Assembly (NCBI GenBank): GCA_037039925.1
Contig: JAXRKP010000180.1
Location: forward strand, 287,001-351,000
Direction: 5' to 3'
Source: Doris montereyensis
Taxonomy: Eukaryota > Mollusca > Gastropoda > Nudibranchia > Dorididae
Length of the DNA: 64,000 bases
Of the stretch, positions 50,001 to 58,739 are shown piece after piece (position 1 is the first letter of the stretch; each line of letters begins with the position of its first letter). The notes under the pieces are model-generated. The model was given only the letters and a program-made list of their open reading frames with translations, searched no databases and had not been told where the DNA came from. Both the position numbers and the translations under genes were made by a program.

Positions 50001-53000
50001 AAACTTGATCTCCTCCTGAGGCTTTTCCTTATTTCAGTTTTCTTATAGCTGTTTGGATTTCTTCCATTTATATATCTACATCTTCAGCTGTCTCCTCTGG
50101 ATTGCTTGTTACTCTTACTAATTGATTTTTACTCCTTGTTTCATATGTTCTGGAGGGATTATGTAATTGTTGAAAATACTTTCTCCACGCTTCCATGATT
50201 TGGCAGTCTTCTTTCATTATTTCTCCTTTGGCATTCTTAATTTGTCATATTGGGCATGCTTTGGTCTTTCTCATGCTCTTCATTGCCCCCCAGGACAGCT
50301 TTTGATTTCCTTGATAGCTTTCTTGAAGTCTTTGTCCAAACTCTTCCCATTGTTCCTGTTTTGCTTTCCTCACTTCCTCTTTGGCGATAGTTCTTTTATT
50401 CATGTAATCCTATCTATCCTCTGGTCTTTGTTTGCAATTATTTCTTCCAGGCATCTTTCTTTTCTTTGATCTTAGTCTTGACATTCTCATTCCACCATGC
50501 TGTTCTTTTCCTATATCTCCTTTAATTTGTTTCCTACCACAGACCTCCAGTATAACTGAGGAGTGTTTCTTTATACATTTGCTTCTTTTCTTCTATTGTG
50601 TTATCATTCAGATCCATCTGCCTTTCACTGATAAATCTTTTTATCCTAAATTGCTATATTTGTTTTACTATTGGTTTATTTAGTTCCTCTATTTTGAGTT
50701 TAGTAGCTTTCTTCTCTTTCCTTTTCTGTTTGTTTTCTTCAGTCAGTAATCTCATTTTGGGCAATCACTAAGTGATGATCACTAAATATTTCTGCTCCTC
50801 TGTTTACTTTTTTTTAGTCTATCATTGATTTTTCACACCTGTCTTCATCTACTCTTGTATATTTGTGGATTTCTTTATGAGGAAGAAAAGTGTTTGCTAT
50901 TTTCATGTTATTCTTTAGGCAAAAATCTATTAGTCTCTCTCCATTTGGAGAAGTTGTTGTCTCTCCTTCTTTATCTATTACATCTCCTGACGTTTCTATA
51001 TGGTTACCTACTCTACTGTTTAAATCTCCTAAAACCATTAGCTCCTGTTTAGGTTTAAGATTCTGTGCAGCTATTGTAAATCATTTTCGAAGATATCTTT
51101 TTCTTCTTTAGTGGCGTCTTCGTTTGGTCCATAATTTAATTTCTCTTCCTTTTGGTTTAATATTTACCTCTAATAGCCGTGTGCTTATAAATTTCCAGCT
51201 TTCTACTAGCTTTTCATGCCTTTTATGCACTAGGAGGTCTACTCCCGCTCTAGCTCTATCTTTGACATCTACTCCTGAGAAGATTAAAATATGATTTGGT
51301 CCTACATTTTCTATTCCTTGTCCTTTTTTCTTTGTTTCTGTAATGGCCAAAATGTCTATTTTGAATGTTTCCATTTCTTCAACTAATTCTAACCCTTTTC
51401 CATTTATTGCCCTAACATTCCACTGCCACCTTGAGGCCCCCTACCAGGTCTTGTTATTTTCTGTCAGGGTTTACTCCCCTAGCCTTTGGTCGGCCAAGAC
51501 CAAGCTGCAAGGCAGCAGGAGACTCGTGGAGGGCGGGTTTACTTGAGTCAATAAGCGAAAAACAATGAGACTCATCCACATGGAAAAAGCCAGCCTTCTT
51601 GTCACAAAGTTGGCAGGAAGAACACAGCCTTCGTGCTACAAAGTTTGTCAGGGGAGGACAGAAATAACTGGATATCACCACACATGTGTTAAGACGTGAC
51701 ATTGATGGTAATACTTAAGGTCCCGAAATTACGAGTTCAACTCCATTTTTGCTCAGACTGGTTTTTGTTCTTGGAAAAGACACGTACCTAATTTTTGTCT
51801 GTTCAGGTGCAAAATGGTTCTATCTCTAGTTAGAAGGTTGAAGCTTAGATAGACAAGCGTCCTGTTGAATCATGAAGTCATAGGTCACAAGACATTAGTA
51901 CGACCGTGGTCATTTTGTTGATTTCTGTCTACCCATTTCAGTTATGTTTTCTTAATGATCTGACGTATAAAATCGTGTGGTATTACTATTTTTTAATGTT
52001 TTCTTTTTGTTCTAGGGAGATACCTACTCTACTGTGAAAGATCTGCCAGATCAAACGGTATCATCTGAAAAGCTGATTGATTTTGCAGAGACTTACGATA
52101 ATTCAGGTATTTTCATAAAAAGGTGCTCACAAGAGTGAGTCAAAATGTACGATTCTTATATCATCATTGCTATGGCCTCTCACTAAGACCAGAATCAGGC
52201 ACAATAATTCATTTTTATTTTTATGAAATGGGCACTGTCATAGAAAATCTAAGTAAAATAATTCATGTATATTTAAGGTATGTTTACTGGTCATAGTCAA
52301 TGTGTGTTAGATGATTCAGGTGTTTATATGGTACAGCTTCTGATCGTGATATTGAATTGAAAGACAGATGATGTCGGCACCGTTAAAGATGGACTTGATA
52401 TTATGAATTAAGAGTTTGCCTACACATTATGACAAAAAAATGGCCTATGCAGGCTGTATTCAGGAGGATTCTTGCGTGACTACACCATTAAAAGACAGTT
52501 TACTTCTCTTTAAAGACCAGTTTTATCATGGGTTAGATAAAAAAAATGATGTGGCCAACCACTAGCCAATAGGCTTGATAATATATGCTTTCAAAAAAAC
52601 ATTGTCAAGTGTTGAGGGTTTGATTCAGAAGGGTAGTCTATTATGTTGAGTCGCTCACAGTAGCAGTTGATGAGTAAATGAGTGAACATGACACAATACT
52701 GTTTTTCTTTCTGTAAACTACTATTAGACGTTCTGTGATCATTTCAAAGTACTATATTTAGATCATAGTAGCATTATCCACTAACATTAATTTTATGTTC
52801 AGTCCCAAGAGTTCTGCTGCACAATTCTCATAATCCTCAGATGTTGTCAGGTGTTTTTCCATTAAAAAAACCCCCACTGCAGATTGACGTCATATAAGTC
52901 ATTGTATAGCATTGTAACGCAGTGAAATATATCTTTGAAAGCACCTATGGTACTCCAGATAGGCATCCTTAACTGCAATCACTGTGAAGTTTGTAATTAA

Positions 53001-55514
53001 AAAAAAAAACAGAATATGGATAAGATTACATAATCTATATAGATATAGAACTTAGCAACTCTGTGCTTACAAAAAAGACAGATGGTTGAAACATTTGTTC
53101 TTTTTTCATTTTCATGGTATTTCAAGCTGATTTTAAGATAAGCACCAAAAAATAAAAGCTTGGTTTTGTCTTTATGACATTTTTCGTAGCTGTAAATGAG
53201 TTGTAAATTTATGTTGACCCACCAAAAACTTTGTAAAAACAGAATGTTTATTTGCCATGTTGTACAAGTAATAACAGACATGTGTGGATTGAAAAGGAAC
53301 AAAGCTAATCTACAGCCCTTGTTCAATAGTAAAATGATCATATGCAAGCAATTTGAGAGTAAAAGTCCATCCCTAGTGTTAAGCAACTAGATATTACGTG
53401 TTCTATTCTATATGTGGTCATACAGGCTTAAACTTGCATTGCTTGACAATAAAGATGTGCATGTTATTCTGGCCTTTGCTTGTTATGGAATCTTTAAAAA
53501 AAAATTTGTTTTATATATTCTAAATAGATGTGTGTTTTGTTTTTATGATTCATTCTTTTATTTTAATGCTTGAAATTGTTAATTTGTTCCTAGCAGCAGC
53601 TGAGTGTAAAGGAGGCATTAGTGAATCTGATTTGTTTAACAACACAGAGTATGACAACAAAGCTAGTGAACAGAAGGACAGTGCAAATTCTGGTGCCTTT
53701 GATGCATTTGACATGGGTACGTTCTCCACTTCTCGCCTTCTCTCTGTCTCGCTCTCACTATTTGTTGCATGTATTGCTTTCAATGTTTGTCAGTCAACTT
53801 GTCTCTCTACCTTTCTGTTTATTTGTTTTGATCTAATCTATAACATGTAACTGTCTATTTATATAGATATATCTGTTTACCTTTCTATCTCTTATATCTC
53901 TTCATCTTTTGTGACACCTGACCGTTATCTTTGACAACAAGCATTACCCCCTTTGCTGCCATGTGCTGGTAAATTGTACGGGCCAGTTTGTGCATGCTAT
54001 ATGCCATGTGCCGGTAGAATTTATGGGCTTTTGATTCAACATGTTTCAATAGGTTCGGTGAGTGGTCTAACTGCACAAAAACTTGCCTATGGTTTGAACA
54101 ACATCCCTTAAAAGTGTAAACCATCAATTTCTCCCCAGCACTGCTATGTTTTGTCTCCGGTGCAGCGAAGGGGTGAAATCTTTATTTCTGTACCCTTATT
54201 TCTTAACAGAGCCCTTTAGCGTGGAACTTCCAGCCCCTCACAAACCTCCACCGACCTCAAGTCAAAAGTCAAAAAGAGGCAATGAAACAGACTTGCGGGA
54301 AAATAAGGAACCAGCTCGGACGTCATTGGAACCCATGTTTGAAGAGTGGTACCATGGAGACATGGTTAGAGAAAAGGTAAAGTCGCAAAGGTTTTATTCA
54401 TAGGATGGTGTAGAGACTTGCCAACCTAAGTTTAAAATTATCAGAGAAGTTATGCTACATAATGAGAGGAATACTAGTGACATTAAATGAGATGTGTAGA
54501 TTTTGTAGACCTTCCAACAATATTACCAGCTAGGACTCTTTGAAGCGTCAGAAAATGACTCATAAAAAAGACAGAACAGTTCAAGGTTTTGCATCTCATG
54601 TAGAGTATAAGTAAAGTAATTCCCATACTCGTTGTTAAGCCTATGCTTATCTGGAGTAGAGTCCAGATGTTTCTAGGCATACAGTGTTGTATGATAGTTT
54701 GCCATTGCTGTCCTTGCCGACTTAGCTATCGCCAAGCTAGAGTTGAAAGATCTAGCTAACCATCCACTGGCAGATAAACAAGAAGACTTTGAAAAATCTG
54801 CCCAAACTGGGAATTGAACTTCGTTCTCCTTAGTGGTAGTCAGATGCTTTACCAACTGAGCTATCAGTGTCTCTTTATAGTAGAGAGTGTTCAATAAATA
54901 GGTACCACATAGACCCGTGTAACAGTACCCCAACCAGACAGTCTTTAGCCTTTCGAGTAGTTGGCCTCTTGATGAATAAAGAAGATGCCAATTAAAGTTA
55001 ACAAAAAGATTTTTAATTGTTACTTTTCATGTTAACATTTAATTGATGAAAAATGTTTCTCATGTTAACATTTAATTGATGGAAAATATTATTTCACGTG
55101 TGTTTATGATAAAAAAAAACTTTTTTGATTTGATTCAGGCTGAGTGTTTGTTAGAATTTGACGGTGATTTTCTAGTCCGTAAGAGTACAAAAAGCCCTGG
55201 TCAGTTTGTGCTGAGTGGCAAACAGACTGGTACAGTCAAACATTTACTTTTGGTGGACCCGGAAGGAATTGTAAGTAATGTTTATCTGTCTTGTCATTCA
55301 TTACACTAAAATTGCATTTGTTTATGTCTTAATCTGAATGAGGGCAAAGGTTATAATGGTTTTTAAATTTTCACTCTTAAGTCATTTGACCAAAAGTATG
55401 GTTTTATTTTTTTTACTGTCAATGATTACGGTCCCCTGAATATAATTGATGCAGAGTAATTGGTAACAGGTTAAAAAGAAGAAATCTTGTCCATAAAATT
55501 ACATTATTTTCAGG

Positions 55515-55564
<50 letters not shown>

Positions 55565-55944
55565 GGTATATATGATTAGTTGAGGCAAGCAAATGGCTTC
55601 AAGAAGTAGACAGCTTCTGGAAATGTTTACATTTACACATCGATATATGAGATTTAAAAGTCAAAGCAAAGTGAAGCAAACTGAATACTTAACATTACAA
55701 TCAAAGATAAGAGCATAAAAATGATGTTTTGTCTGTGTTACGTTATCCTTAAAAGGAGGTTATTGAAGGAGGTTAAAATTTTTTAATTTTTCTCTCTGTA
55801 TTTCAGGTGAGGACTCGTGATTTCATATTTGATAACGTTAGTCATCTTATCAACTACCACAGACAGAATAACTTGCCCATCATTACTCAAGGCAGTGAGC
55901 TTCAGTTGGTCAGGCCAATCAAAACGTCCATAGCAGCCATCTGA
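40729..55944 (+). CDS. SHC1: SHC-family adaptor protein (PTB-CH1-SH2), 12 exons
   Basis: Exons: 40729-40884 (first coding; the exon probably begins at 40710 after TTGTGTCAG), 41645-41715, 42688-42748, 44326-44445, 45989-46043, 46873-47051, 47547-47688, 52016-52106, 53594-53716, 54210-54376, 55139-55270, 55807-55944 (TGA 55942-55944). About 477 codons, close to vertebrate p52Shc. ATG 40729 is the first ATG after an in-frame TAG at 40720-40722; [13 protein letters not shown] follows as in p52Shc. Phases agree except in exon 45989-46043, where one extra T (46022-46025) breaks the frame. SHC proteins bind phosphotyrosine on receptors through PTB and SH2 and recruit Grb2 to activate Ras. Whether this invertebrate gene corresponds to one vertebrate paralogue (SHC1-4) cannot be stated; the symbol denotes the family. 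Confidence 0.93.
42150..42360 (-). mobile_element. tRNA-derived SINE, family 2, minus strand, with inverted flanks
   Basis: The reverse complement reads TAGTTAGCTTGGTTGGTAGC (A box), GGTCGCGGATTCGATCCCCA (B box), then a T-rich tail. Left of it, CAAGATAATATGAAAGCCCC resembles the upstream flank of the 29.65-kb copy in the other orientation. It lies in SHC intron 2 (41716-42687). Confidence 0.7.
42152..42655. repeat. Nested inverted repeats
   Basis: AAAGACAAACAGTGAAGCAA and GGGGCATGTCGGAAGTGAAG (42154-42194) recur inverted at about 42592-42635. A second inverted pair, TATGCCTCTGAAGTAATCTA near 42543 and its reverse complement near 42630-42652, forms a short hairpin next to it. A family-2 SINE sits between the outer arms. 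Confidence 0.7.
42955..43095 (+). mobile_element. CT-rich dispersed repeat, family 3
   Basis: GGGTGCTACTGGGTAGGTCC, TTTCCTTTCAATC, TTGCTGTTTCCTCTTAATTC and ATATGGTGGACAGAGTAAAT in the family order. SHC intron 3 (42749-44325). Confidence 0.65.
43803..44098 (+). mobile_element. tRNA-derived SINE, family 1
   Basis: GGCGATGGTCTAGTGGTTAG is close to a real tRNA A-box region; TCGGGTTTAATTCC is the B box. The body follows: GCATTGTGTTCCTTGTGAAA, TTGGGAGTAAAGAACC, TCCTGTCCAGGAGATGA, CGCTATAGAAAC, GGCCTTGAAGGAAC. SHC intron 3. Confidence 0.8.
44588..44882 (+). mobile_element. tRNA-derived SINE, family 1
   Basis: GGCGTCGGTGACCGAGTGAT, GTCCTGGGTTGGAGTC in B-box position, GACATTGTGTTCCTTGGGAA, TTGGGAGTAAAACAAAATCT, GGTCTTGAAGGAGC. 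It starts 142 bp after the donor of SHC exon 4. Confidence 0.8.
45270..45405 (+). mobile_element. CT-rich dispersed repeat, family 3
   Basis: GGGTGCTACTGGTAGGTCCT, TTCTTTCCTTTCACTC, CCTGCTGTTTTC and CATATGGTGGATAGGGTAAA. One of the best-preserved copies; SHC intron 4 (44446-45988). Confidence 0.65.
45496..45618. repeat. Perfect 55-bp tandem duplication
   Basis: A 55-bp unit beginning ATGTAATGCAGTATACTTAC occupies 45496-45550 and repeats without mismatch at 45551-45605; a third copy starts and stops after about 8 bases. It lies in SHC intron 4. Confidence 0.95.
46250..46640. repeat. Short-unit minisatellite in SHC intron 5
   Basis: Units built from AGAAGATAAAAATATCAGTA and TGAAGAATACCAGTATGAGA recur every roughly 35-60 bp with variable length. 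It ends about 230 bp before the acceptor of exon 46873. Confidence 0.85.
47127..47220 (+). mobile_element. Family-3 dispersed repeat, truncated
   Basis: GTGCTGCTGGTAGGTCTTTC, TTCTTTCCTGTCACTC and CATCGCTGTCACTC. Only the first half of the family is present. SHC intron 6 (47052-47546). Confidence 0.5.
47547..54376 (+). CDS. SHC1: SHC central CH1-like region (exons 7-10)
   Basis: Exon 7 contains [11 protein letters not shown], in the place of the vertebrate YYND motif. Exon 8 has GDTYSTVKD and ETYDNSG, and exon 9 has [10 protein letters not shown]; all three DY/TY/EY sites fit the Y-x-N Grb2 SH2-binding consensus. Exon 9/10 joins as [15 protein letters not shown], the counterpart of LFDMKPFEDAL, a vertebrate adaptin-contacting segment. 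A Pro-rich stretch and [10 protein letters not shown], the opening of SH2, follow in exon 10. Exon 9 has tandem acceptors (TAGCAGCAG at 53591) that would add or drop Ala. Confidence 0.88.
47828..47945 (+). mobile_element. CT-rich dispersed repeat, family 3
   Basis: GCTCTGCTGGTAGGCTCTTA, TTCTTTCCTTTCACTG, TTGCTGCTTCCTCTCAATTC and CATCTGGTGGGCAAAGTAAA. SHC intron 7, 140 bp after exon 7. Confidence 0.6.
48775..51530 (-). mobile_element. Decayed LINE with endonuclease and reverse transcriptase, antisense in SHC intron 7
   Basis: On the minus strand, in order: an APE-type endonuclease start ([19 protein letters not shown], then [16 protein letters not shown] near 51340); [10 protein letters not shown] with [20 protein letters not shown] (51038-50814); the RT region [20 protein letters not shown] and a DIEVRQGC motif (49640-49416); the catalytic box [15 protein letters not shown] near 49342-49365; and the C-terminal [19 protein letters not shown] and [15 protein letters not shown] (49023-48829). 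The order is that of a non-LTR retrotransposon. Many stops and frameshifts mark it as dead. It makes up much of the 4.3-kb intron 47689-52015. Confidence 0.85.
51700..51850 (+). mobile_element. Very diverged family-1 SINE-like sequence
   Basis: AAATTACGAGTTCAACTCC at B-box position, TTTTTGTTCTTGGAAAAGAC and AGACAAGCGTCCTGTTG recall family 1, but with many changes. Just upstream of SHC exon 8; low confidence. Confidence 0.35.
52107..53590. other. SHC intron 8, nothing recognised
   Basis: AT-rich unique sequence between exons 8 and 9. The longest ORF-like stretch on either strand has no recognisable domain. Confidence 0.6.
54210..55944 (+). CDS. SHC1: SHC C-terminal SH2 domain (exons 10-12)
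   Basis: [10 protein letters not shown] (54210 exon) continues as [20 protein letters not shown] and [20 protein letters not shown] (55139), then [20 protein letters not shown] and [14 protein letters not shown] (55807). The phosphotyrosine-binding Arg sits in FLVRKS; vertebrate SHC has FLVRES, so one residue after Arg is changed. The domain is full length and ends close to the stop, as in the vertebrate proteins. Confidence 0.93.
54684..54882 (-). mobile_element. tRNA-derived SINE, family 6 (minus strand)
   Basis: The reverse complement begins GACACTGATAGCTCAGTTGG (A box), then GTTCAATTCCCAGTTTGGGC (B box), a 3' body with TTTTTCAAAGTCTTC and later GGCGATAGCTAAGTCGGC. A complete tRNA fold is not seen. 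It lies in SHC intron 10 (54377-55138). Confidence 0.65.
55517..55568. repeat. (TA)n dinucleotide run
   Basis: About 50 bp of TA/CATA repeats in SHC intron 11 (55271-55806). Confidence 0.92.
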
Positions 55945-57104
55945 TATCTCTTTTCCTAAAACTAGATTTTGATAAAAGTGTTTCTTTTTATTGCCGCATT
56001 ATCTCTCTAGAGAAGACGATCTTATCTCTGCTGGTAGAATTTGGAATGAGTCGTGAATTTTTTGTTTTGTAACAAGCTAGAATTTCCATAAGTTATCATG
56101 TTACAGTCATATTCGTGCTGGGTAACATAGCTACTGTTTTAAAATGTGCTGGCTGTGTCCTTATCTCCCTAAATGTAGGTAACACGTCTTCAACTAATGA
56201 ATGGGTTTGATTGTGACGGCAGGCAAAATGAATGTATATGTACTTATTTTACCATCAATTATGGTAAACAAGTTTTTCAATATACATGGTGCCGTTTGAT
56301 CGGGTTTGTCTTCTTTTTAACATTTCATGTTCAGTTTTAGGTGATTTGAAATTGAAAAATGTTGATCTCTTGTATATGAGTTAACAAAGAGTCATTTTGC
56401 ACCCCCCCCCACCCTGCTGTATATACAATTTAAAAACAAAATAAAAGTTTCTCTTTGACAATTGACGAGTAATGCAACTTTATGCTGTGTCTGTGATTAA
56501 TTAGTCGCATATGAGACTGTCTGCTTTTTTGTTGACTTTTTTTTGTTGTTTTTTACTTTTTTCATTTTGTCGAGTTTTATTCATTTTTATTGCTAGGAGG
56601 ATCACAACAACTGTTGCTCAATGGGCTTCCAAAGTGGGGGAAAAAAGTAAGAAGATTTGAAAAAAAAAAAACAATGTGGGAAACAGTATTTGTATGTCAC
56701 AGGCCCTTAATCACTCTCATTAGCAAAATTAAAAGAGCTTGTGTTACTTGCGTGTTCAAAGAGTTTGATCATATAACTGATAAGTTTAATGGCAGAAACT
56801 GTTTATCATAATCATCCTCTTTGTTGCTCTGTGGGAATTAGTCACCCTGTGGTATTGTATTTTTAATGTGCAAAGCCCATCTTGCAAGATCATATGTTTG
56901 GACGAAAAGGATTGTTTTTCTTTTTTTTTTGTATGTTAAGAAACTTTTGTAAGAGGTTAAAGGAAGACAGTATTATACTATTTCATTTTTTCTTTTTTTC
57001 AATCAATGATATAGTATTGATAAATTATTTCATCCAAACTTTTTATCTATTGAATGCGTTGTCAATGCAAGGAAATCGGTCACAGGTTGTAATGTTCTGC
57101 TGGG

Positions 57105-57265
57105 GATTCGATAAGGTTACCAAGGCATGTGGCACAAGCACTAGTGTTGTGAGTTTGGATTTTACCTGAAAAATTCAAGAACATTGTTCAACCTGTCAGT
57201 ACATGAACCCATGACCTTCTAGTAGAGAGGCAGATACCTTACCTCTGGTTCACTGTGTCCCCTCT
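57105..57265 (-). mobile_element. tRNA-derived SINE-like sequence (minus strand)
   Basis: The reverse complement reads CACAGTGAACCAGAGGTAAG and GGTATCTGCC, then GGTCATGGGTTCATGTACTG in B-box position. Single copy, diverged; in the SHC 3' flank. Confidence 0.45.
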
Positions 57266-58105
57266 CCCTTGAAGTATTACTGAATTGTTGAATAAAATAT
57301 GGCTAACACCACGAGAACTGTATTGGGACATGCCATGTACCACAAGAAGGTGAAACCTTCAGCCTCGTGATATGACCCTTGATAGACAGCTCATTGTTGT
57401 GGTTTGGTATTAGTTTAGTCAATTGCTTTTCTTTTGTTTTGACATTTTTTTCCAGCGATTATATTATATATCTAATTTGCATATCCTTATCCTTATTTCA
57501 GATTTTTCTTGATCTCTGTTACGTTGATTTTAGTTTTCCTTCATAAAATATATGTTGAAGAAAAAGAAACATGAGAGGTATTCACCCGTGTGTTGAAATA
57601 AGTTTACTTTTTAAAATTATTATCAATACATATTTCTCTCCTTTGATAATATCATGACTTTTAAAGCTGCAAGCTCAAGAAAGGATGTGAACTTTTTGTT
57701 TTTGATGATAATGATATGGAAAAAATAACACAAAGTGAAACAGATCATATCACACAGGGTCGACAAGGTAATTTGAAAATTGCAGGTTATTCATGAGAGT
57801 TATTGCAACTTACGTACATTTTATCAGTCCCCTCCCCTATATATGATTCAATGGTTCAAAGAGAATTTGACTCCCAGAGAGCTGTTTTTAGTTTAAGCCT
57901 GAGGAAATGGTCAGCTAGAGCTAAATTTGGGTATTTACTTTGCGGTTTTTGTTGTTTATTAAATTATTTATTTTACTGATCTTATGTTTATGAAAGTAGA
58001 TTTTCTTTTAAATTTATGACCAAAACATGAGGGCAGATGTCAAGAATAGTTTATACAGTATCTCAACAAAATGGGCATGTTTCTTGAAGTCTGCCAATCT
58101 GTGGG

Positions 58106-58264
58106 CGTAATCCCCCCCCCCCCCCGAAACATTGTACTTGAATGAAGTACTTGTGAAGGAGTATTTAAATAGGCATTCAGGAAATGCTAGTGTGTCAAAC
58201 TTCAGGATCTCGCTTGTCTTTGAGGGGTTAACATACAGAAGAAATGGATGGGGGGGGGGGGGGG
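58106..58264. repeat. Poly-C run and poly-G run
   Basis: A C run at about 58111-58124 and a G run at about 58250-58263, only about 130 bp apart, in the SHC 3' flank. No gene is apparent around them. Confidence 0.85.
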
Positions 58265-58739
58265 ATGGATGTTTCTTTGTGATAATACAAAACAAGCAGC
58301 TTAAACAAAAAGGGATCGGAGGTGGGGTGGGTGGGATAACTTTGCAGTCCATATCGTCCCTGAGAATATTGAAAGCTGCTCATGAACTTCATATCATTTT
58401 TCTTGTTGAACTTAAAGCTTTTTTTATTCAACACTTTTATCAGGTCCTGACTTTATTTTCAGACCTTGGTGTATATTTGGGTGTTTTGTGACACCTTGAA
58501 GGAATGAAAATGTTTATATTATATTGTTATACTCTTTTCATACCATTTAGTGTCATTTGTTTTATGAGCAACAAATCAAATGTTGTTTTCACCTTTATTA
58601 TATATTTTTTTATATAGTCTTGTTTGTTTTGGTTGTAGTCAATCATCAGGCGTTTGGTTGTCAATTGTTTGACTATGTTAATACTATTAGCATCATTTTA
58701 CAATTTATTTAGAATTATAATAAAGATGATTCCCAAAAG

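Larger units (their letters stand above)
56440..58725 (+). promoter_or_regulatory. Candidate SHC polyadenylation signals
   Basis: AATAAA at 56440-56445, about 500 bp after the stop, and another (in AATTATAATAAAGATG) near 58720. The 3' UTR end cannot be fixed. No further exon was recognised here. Confidence 0.4.

Noticed and set aside
52997..53386. 129-codon minus-strand ORF in SHC intron 8
   Set aside because: AT-rich, hydrophobic, no domain, and antisense within an intron.
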